9,228 bases of DNA from Kiritimatiellia bacterium. GTDB taxonomy: Bacteria; Verrucomicrobiota; Kiritimatiellia; UBA8416; JABMPJ01. Below the pieces are notes generated by a model, which was given only the letters and a program-made list of their open reading frames with translations, searched no databases and was not told where the DNA came from. Shown piece by piece: positions 6,205 to 9,228 of this stretch. The stretch is from NCBI GenBank assembly GCA_029939545.1, contig JAOZSS010000062.1, forward strand, positions 2,866-12,093, written 5' to 3'. A program made the translations under genes and the position numbers. The first letter of the stretch is position 1, and every line of letters begins with the position of its first letter.

Positions 6205-7727
6205 TATGATTTTGCGAAGACCACCCGCCCGGGGCTGGGCTGGCCGCACACAACACAGGCGCCCTCGCCGTCCTTCCCGCGATCGGTTGGGATACAGCGG
6301 ATCGTCACCTTGAGCTCGTCATTGATCTTCTGCTCACAGGCCTCGTCATCACACCAGTGCGACATCGCGAAACCGCCGTGCGCCTCGGGTTTCTCCGTAT
6401 GCTCCGGGGTGAAGAAAGCCGTGAACCCGTCCCAGTCGTCAATCGCACGGGTATGCTCCTCCATGAACGCCTTGGCGCGGGCAAAGAGTGAGGCCTGGAT
6501 CTCTTCGAGCAGGTCCGTGACGCCCGCAACAAATTCCTCTTTCGGCTGTCCAAACCGCTCATTGCGATCGAGGTCGCGGCGGCCGACATAGACCGAGCCA
6601 CTGGCCATATCGCGCGGCCCCACTTCAACCGTTATCGGGATGCCCTTCTTGACCCAGCTCCAGCCCTTCTCACCCGCGTTCATATCGCGCGTATCCAGTT
6701 CGACTCCCAGCGGCTTGCCGCGGTAGGTAACCACACGCAGAGAAGCCGCGAGGGCTTCGCAATAGGCCAGCACAGCGTCTTTCTCATCATCTTTGGGGTA
6801 AATGGGAAGAATCGCCACGTGTGACGGAGCCAGGCGCGGCGGAACCACCATGCCGTTGTCGTCCGCGTGCACCATGATCAACCCGCCGATCAGACGCGTT
6901 GAGACGCCCCACGATGTGGTCCAGGCATGCTCGACCTCGCCCTCGCGCGACTGAAACTGAATGCCCGACGCCTTGGCGAAGCTCTGGCCGAGGAAGTGGC
7001 TTGTGCCGGCCTGAAGCGCCTTGCGGTCCTGCATCATCGCCTCGATACAGAAGGTGTTCTCCGCGCCGGGGAAACGCTCACCCGCGCTCTTCTCGCCGGT
7101 CAGCACCGGCAGCGCCATGTACTCCTCGGCGAACTCCTTGTAGACCTCCAGCATCTTGACGGTCTCTTCCCAGGCTTCATCACGCGTCTCGTGCGCGGTA
7201 TGCCCCTCCTGCCAGAGAAATTCGGTCGTACGCAGAAACAGGCGCGTGCGCATTTCCCAGCGCACCACGTTGGCCCACTGGTTGATCAGAATCGGCAGAT
7301 CACGATAGCTCTGCACCCACTTTGCGTAGCTCGCCCCGATAATCGTTTCGGAGGTCGGCCTTACCACGAGCGGCTCTTCCAGTTCACCCGCCGGTACCAA
7401 CCCACCATCCGGCCCGGCCTCGAGGCGGTGATGCGTGACCACCGCGCACTCCTTGGCAAAGCCTTCGACGTGCTCAGCTTCCTTCTCAAGGAAGCTCAGC
7501 GGGATGAAAAGCGGAAAATAGGCGTTCACATGGCCGGTGGCCTTGAACTTACCGTCCAGGCCATCCCTCATATTCTCCCATATCGAATAGCCCCACGGGC
7601 GAATCACCATGCAACCACGCACCGCGCTGGTCTCCGCCAGCTCCGCCGCGCGCACCACCTGCTGATACCACTCCGGATAGTCGTCCGCCCGTGTCGGACT
7701 GATCGCCGTCTTCTGCTTCTTCGCCAC
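6201..7727 (-). CDS. proS: Prolyl-tRNA synthetase, archaeal/eukaryotic type
   Basis: A class II aminoacyl-tRNA synthetase that attaches proline to tRNA-Pro in the cytoplasm. Its 508 residues and architecture fit the short ProRS form without the bacterial editing insertion. Motif 2 appears as RPTSETIIGASYAKW (123-137) followed by RWEMRTRLFLRTTEFLWQEG (156-175). Motif 3 is HADDNGMVVPPRLAP (287-301). The anticodon-binding domain follows (about 303-410), then the C-terminal zinc-binding domain with Cys459, Cys464, Cys491 and Cys494 as likely ligands (Cys478 is another candidate). The chain ends in a tyrosine (AKSY), as is usual in this type. The GTG start at 7727 has AGGGGG just upstream, and the N-terminus MAKKQKTAIS fits the family. 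The gene is monocistronic in view and converges on the GrpE-like gene with overlapping stop codons. Confidence 0.95.
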   Translation of the reverse strand: MAKKQKTAISPTRADDYPEWYQQVVRAAELAETSAVRGCMVIRPWGYSIWENMRDGLDGKFKATGHVNAYFPLFIPLSFLEKEAEHVEGFAKECAVVTHHRLEAGPDGGLVPAGELEEPLVVRPTSETIIGASYAKWVQSYRDLPILINQWANVVRWEMRTRLFLRTTEFLWQEGHTAHETRDEAWEETVKMLEVYKEFAEEYMALPVLTGEKSAGERFPGAENTFCIEAMMQDRKALQAGTSHFLGQSFAKASGIQFQSREGEVEHAWTTSWGVSTRLIGGLIMVHADDNGMVVPPRLAPSHVAILPIYPKDDEKDAVLAYCEALAASLRVVTYRGKPLGVELDTRDMNAGEKGWSWVKKGIPITVEVGPRDMASGSVYVGRRDLDRNERFGQPKEEFVAGVTDLLEEIQASLFARAKAFMEEHTRAIDDWDGFTAFFTPEHTEKPEAHGGFAMSHWCDDEACEQKINDELKVTIRCIPTDRGKDGEGACVVCGQPSPGRVVFAKSY

Positions 7728-7751
7728 GTGAACCCCCTGTTGAGTAAATAG

Positions 7752-7769
7752 TCCCGCAACGTAGCGGGA
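7752..7769. repeat. Hairpin in the proS leader
   Basis: TCCCGC and GCGGGA form a perfect 6-bp GC-rich stem around the 6-base loop AACGTA, about 25 bases upstream of the proS start. On the minus strand TTGATT (complement of 7781-7786) and TACGTT (complement of 7758-7763) are spaced by 17 bases and could be a weak promoter that overlaps the hairpin. I cannot tell whether it is an operator, a leader structure or a dispersed repeat. Confidence 0.4.
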
Positions 7770-7812
7770 TTAGGGCGTGAAATCAATCATGGATGCGCCG
7801 GAACGTGCCCTG

Positions 7813-7946
7813 ATACCACTTGCTACTACTTGTTGGTACAAACTCCATACTGGAGGCGGAGTGCCCTCACCCCGCTCTCTGCGGCCTGAGGGCCGCCTCC
7901 AGTTTGATGGACACCAATCGTAGCAACAGGTTCTGGTGTCTGGTAT
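7813..7946. repeat. Nested imperfect palindrome of about 134 bp (MITE-like or structured element)
   Basis: Successive arms pair across one centre at 7876-7880. From the outside in they are ATACCA/TGGTAT (7813-7818 with 7941-7946), TTGCTA/TAGCAA (7820-7825 with 7921-7926), TTGGT/ACCAA (7833-7837 with 7913-7917) and TCCAT/ATGGA (7844-7848 with 7907-7911). The core arms are an 11-bp perfect pair at 7849-7859 with 7893-7903, CCCTCA/TGAGGG (7864-7869 with 7887-7892) and CCGC/GCGG (7872-7875 with 7881-7884). Bulges are mostly short. No coding content is apparent on either strand. Candidates are a miniature inverted-repeat element, a REP/BIME-like dispersed repeat or a bidirectional terminator-like structure. 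It lies between the divergent proS and amrS genes, so a terminator for them is not expected. Confidence 0.6.
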
Positions 7947-7958
7947 GAGACGGATCAA

Positions 7959-8019
7959 AGAGTAAGAGTACGACTAGATATCCCTCTTACTCATGCTCTT
8001 ACTCGTACTCGTACTCTCG
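7959..8019. repeat. Degenerate 12-nt tandem repeat with an inverted partner
   Basis: Three 12-base units run from 7984 to 8019: CTCTTACTCATG, CTCTTACTCGTA and CTCGTACTCTCG. The segment 7959-7973 (AGAGTAAGAGTACGA) is the reverse complement of 8003-8017 with one mismatch in 15. The region can therefore fold into a hairpin immediately before amrS. Simple-sequence arrays of this kind have no coding role here. They may be a dispersed genomic repeat or a binding-site array. Confidence 0.55.
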
Positions 8020-8031
8020 CCCCGTAGCGTG

Positions 8032-8046
8032 TATCATAGTCGCATG
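8032..8046 (+). promoter_or_regulatory. Possible -10 element and leaderless start of amrS
   Basis: TATCAT (8032-8037) resembles a -10 hexamer, and the amrS ATG begins 7 bases after it, where transcription would be expected to start. There is no Shine-Dalgarno sequence before this ATG. A leaderless mRNA is therefore possible. The -35 position (TCGTAC) is poor, so the call is tentative. Confidence 0.2.
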
Positions 8047-9165
8047 TTAAGCACATCCCCATCCTGCACCCGGCGCCGATTCATGGCCAGCGCGGGGATG
8101 GCGGCGGCCGGATCGGCGTTGGGCGCGGCACCTGCAACGGATCCGCACGGCACCTTTGTGCGCGAGGCGTTGCACTGGCATGCGGCGGGGCCGCGGACGG
8201 TGGAGTGCGATCTTTGTCCGATCCACTGCACGACCGAGCCGGGTGAGCGCGGCGAGTGTAGCGTGCGTGAGAACCGGGATGGCAAGTATGTCACGCTGGT
8301 CTATGGCCGACCTGTCTCGATGAACAACGATCCAATCGAGAAGAAGCCACTCTTCCATGTCCATCCCGGCTCGCGCTCATTCTCCATAGCAACCGCCGGC
8401 TGCAACATCCACTGCACCTTCTGCCAGAACTGGGATATCTCACAGAAACGCCCCGAAGAGATCCCTGCCCGCTATGTTGCGCCGGAGACCATTGCCCAGT
8501 TAGCACTTCAGCAACGCTGCCAAACGGTCGCCTACACCTACAGTGAACCGACCATCTTCTTCGAGTACATGCTCGACTGCGCCAAGGCGGTCAAGGCTGC
8601 CAGCCTCGGCAACGTGGTGGTCAGCAACGGCTACATCGAAGCCGCCCCGCTTAAACAACTTGCCCCTTATCTCACCGCCATGAAGGTCGACCTCAAAGCT
8701 TTCACCCAGAAGTTCTACGGCGACCACTGCGAGGGTGAGCTCCAGCCGGTTCTCGACACGCTGAAGCTCCTGATAGAACTCGGAGTCTGGACCGAGATCG
8801 TGGTCCTTGTCATTCCCACGCTGAACGACAACATGGACGAGATCAAGCGCATGGCCGCCTGGATCGCCAAAGAGCTGGGTCCAGACGTCCCCCTCTTCTT
8901 CACTCGCTTCCATCCCGCCTACAAGATCCGCCACCTCCCCCGCACGCCGGCCAGGACCATCCAACTTGCCGGTGAAACCGCACGCGCCGAAGGCCTGCAC
9001 TTCGTCTACGCCGGCAACATGCCCGGCACACGCGGTGAGAACACCTATTGCCCCGCCTGCAAAGCCCCCCTCGTCGAGCGCTACGGCAACGTCGTGCGTT
9101 CACAGCAGATCGCGAATAGCGCCTGTCCGACATGCGGACACACGATTCCCGGAGTGTGGGAATAG
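8044..9165 (+). CDS. amrS: AmmeMemoRadiSam system radical SAM enzyme with a Tat-like signal
   Basis: A 373-residue radical SAM protein of the PflA-activase-like group found with AMMECR1 and Memo proteins. The reaction of this system is not settled to my knowledge. The N-terminus is a probable twin-arginine signal: CTRRRFMAS (8-16) followed by an Ala/Gly-rich hydrophobic stretch ending near APA (29-31). Residues 55-72 carry a cysteine cluster (C-x2-C-x3-C-x9-C). GCNIHCTFCQNWDIS (119-133) contains the CxxxCxxC site for the 4Fe-4S cluster that binds SAM. Two further CxxC pairs lie at 336/339 and 361/364, a zinc-ribbon-like C-terminus. The ATG at 8044 is preferred because it puts the Arg pair near the N-terminus. 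An open frame from 7993 would add 17 unlikely residues encoded by the simple repeat. AMMECR1/Memo partner genes are not visible and may lie to the right of the window. Confidence 0.9.
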   Translation: MLSTSPSCTRRRFMASAGMAAAGSALGAAPATDPHGTFVREALHWHAAGPRTVECDLCPIHCTTEPGERGECSVRENRDGKYVTLVYGRPVSMNNDPIEKKPLFHVHPGSRSFSIATAGCNIHCTFCQNWDISQKRPEEIPARYVAPETIAQLALQQRCQTVAYTYSEPTIFFEYMLDCAKAVKAASLGNVVVSNGYIEAAPLKQLAPYLTAMKVDLKAFTQKFYGDHCEGELQPVLDTLKLLIELGVWTEIVVLVIPTLNDNMDEIKRMAAWIAKELGPDVPLFFTRFHPAYKIRHLPRTPARTIQLAGETARAEGLHFVYAGNMPGTRGENTYCPACKAPLVERYGNVVRSQQIANSACPTCGHTIPGVWE

Positions 9166-9228
9166 CTCCTTATATCTTGATTCTTTGAGTAAATGAGTCG
9201 AACAATTTCATTTGGATATTGTGTGATA

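Noticed and set aside
6927..7751. Long open frame of 274 codons on the plus strand, opposite proS
   Set aside because: It is fully antisense to a well-supported synthetase gene, its protein has no recognisable motif and no ribosome-binding site, and long antisense frames are common opposite GC-rich genes.
7808..8020. CRISPR array in the repeat-rich intergenic region
   Set aside because: The repeats are 12-nt degenerate tandem units and nested inverted arms, not regularly spaced direct repeats with unique spacers.
9166..9228. Terminator or start of the next gene after amrS
   Set aside because: The last 63 bases are AT-rich with no clear stem-loop plus T-tract and no supported start before the window ends.

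Overview
The window is bacterial, with moderately high GC by eye, densely packed genes and Shine-Dalgarno sequences in front of several of them. The TadA and Hsp70-like proteins, the archaeal-type ProRS and the AmmeMemoRadiSam enzyme resemble what I know from the PVC superphylum (Kiritimatiellota/Verrucomicrobia-like) and some deltaproteobacteria. This placement is an inference with low confidence.

Layout. (1) 1-2001, minus strand: a large membrane sensor histidine kinase (MASE1-PAS-kinase) whose C-terminus runs off the left edge. (2) 2085-2567, plus: tadA, the tRNA adenosine deaminase, divergent from the kinase across an 83-bp gap. (3) 2568-2776: an intergenic stretch with a plausible sigma70-like promoter. 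(4) 2777-6204, plus: a compact chaperone-like cluster made of a zinc-ribbon Hsp70 (DnaK-like) gene broken into three reading frames, a helical TPR-like protein that may be the C-terminus of the same Hsp70, a small J-domain-like protein without HPD, and a small GrpE-like protein. (5) 6201-7727, minus: proS, an archaeal/eukaryotic-type prolyl-tRNA synthetase, convergent with the GrpE-like gene and sharing 4 bp at the stop codons. (6) 7728-8043: a repeat-rich intergenic region with a ~134-bp nested imperfect palindrome, a small hairpin and a degenerate 12-nt repeat. (7) 8044-9165, plus: amrS, an AmmeMemoRadiSam radical SAM enzyme with an apparent Tat signal. Nothing is recognised in 9166-9228.

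The most interesting unit is the Hsp70/J/GrpE cluster. It looks like a dedicated alternative Hsp70 machine: an Hsp70 with a four-cysteine zinc ribbon between its nucleotide- and substrate-binding domains, encoded next to its own co-chaperone-like proteins and separate from any standard groE/dnaK locus. As sequenced, the Hsp70 gene carries a 1-base insertion, a ~130-bp deletion that removes the phosphate-2 (DLGGGTFD) region, and probably a 1-base loss near the end. It is therefore either a recent pseudogene or damaged by sequencing/assembly errors. The co-chaperone-like genes are intact and translationally coupled. No CRISPR array, rRNA, tRNA or transposase gene was seen.
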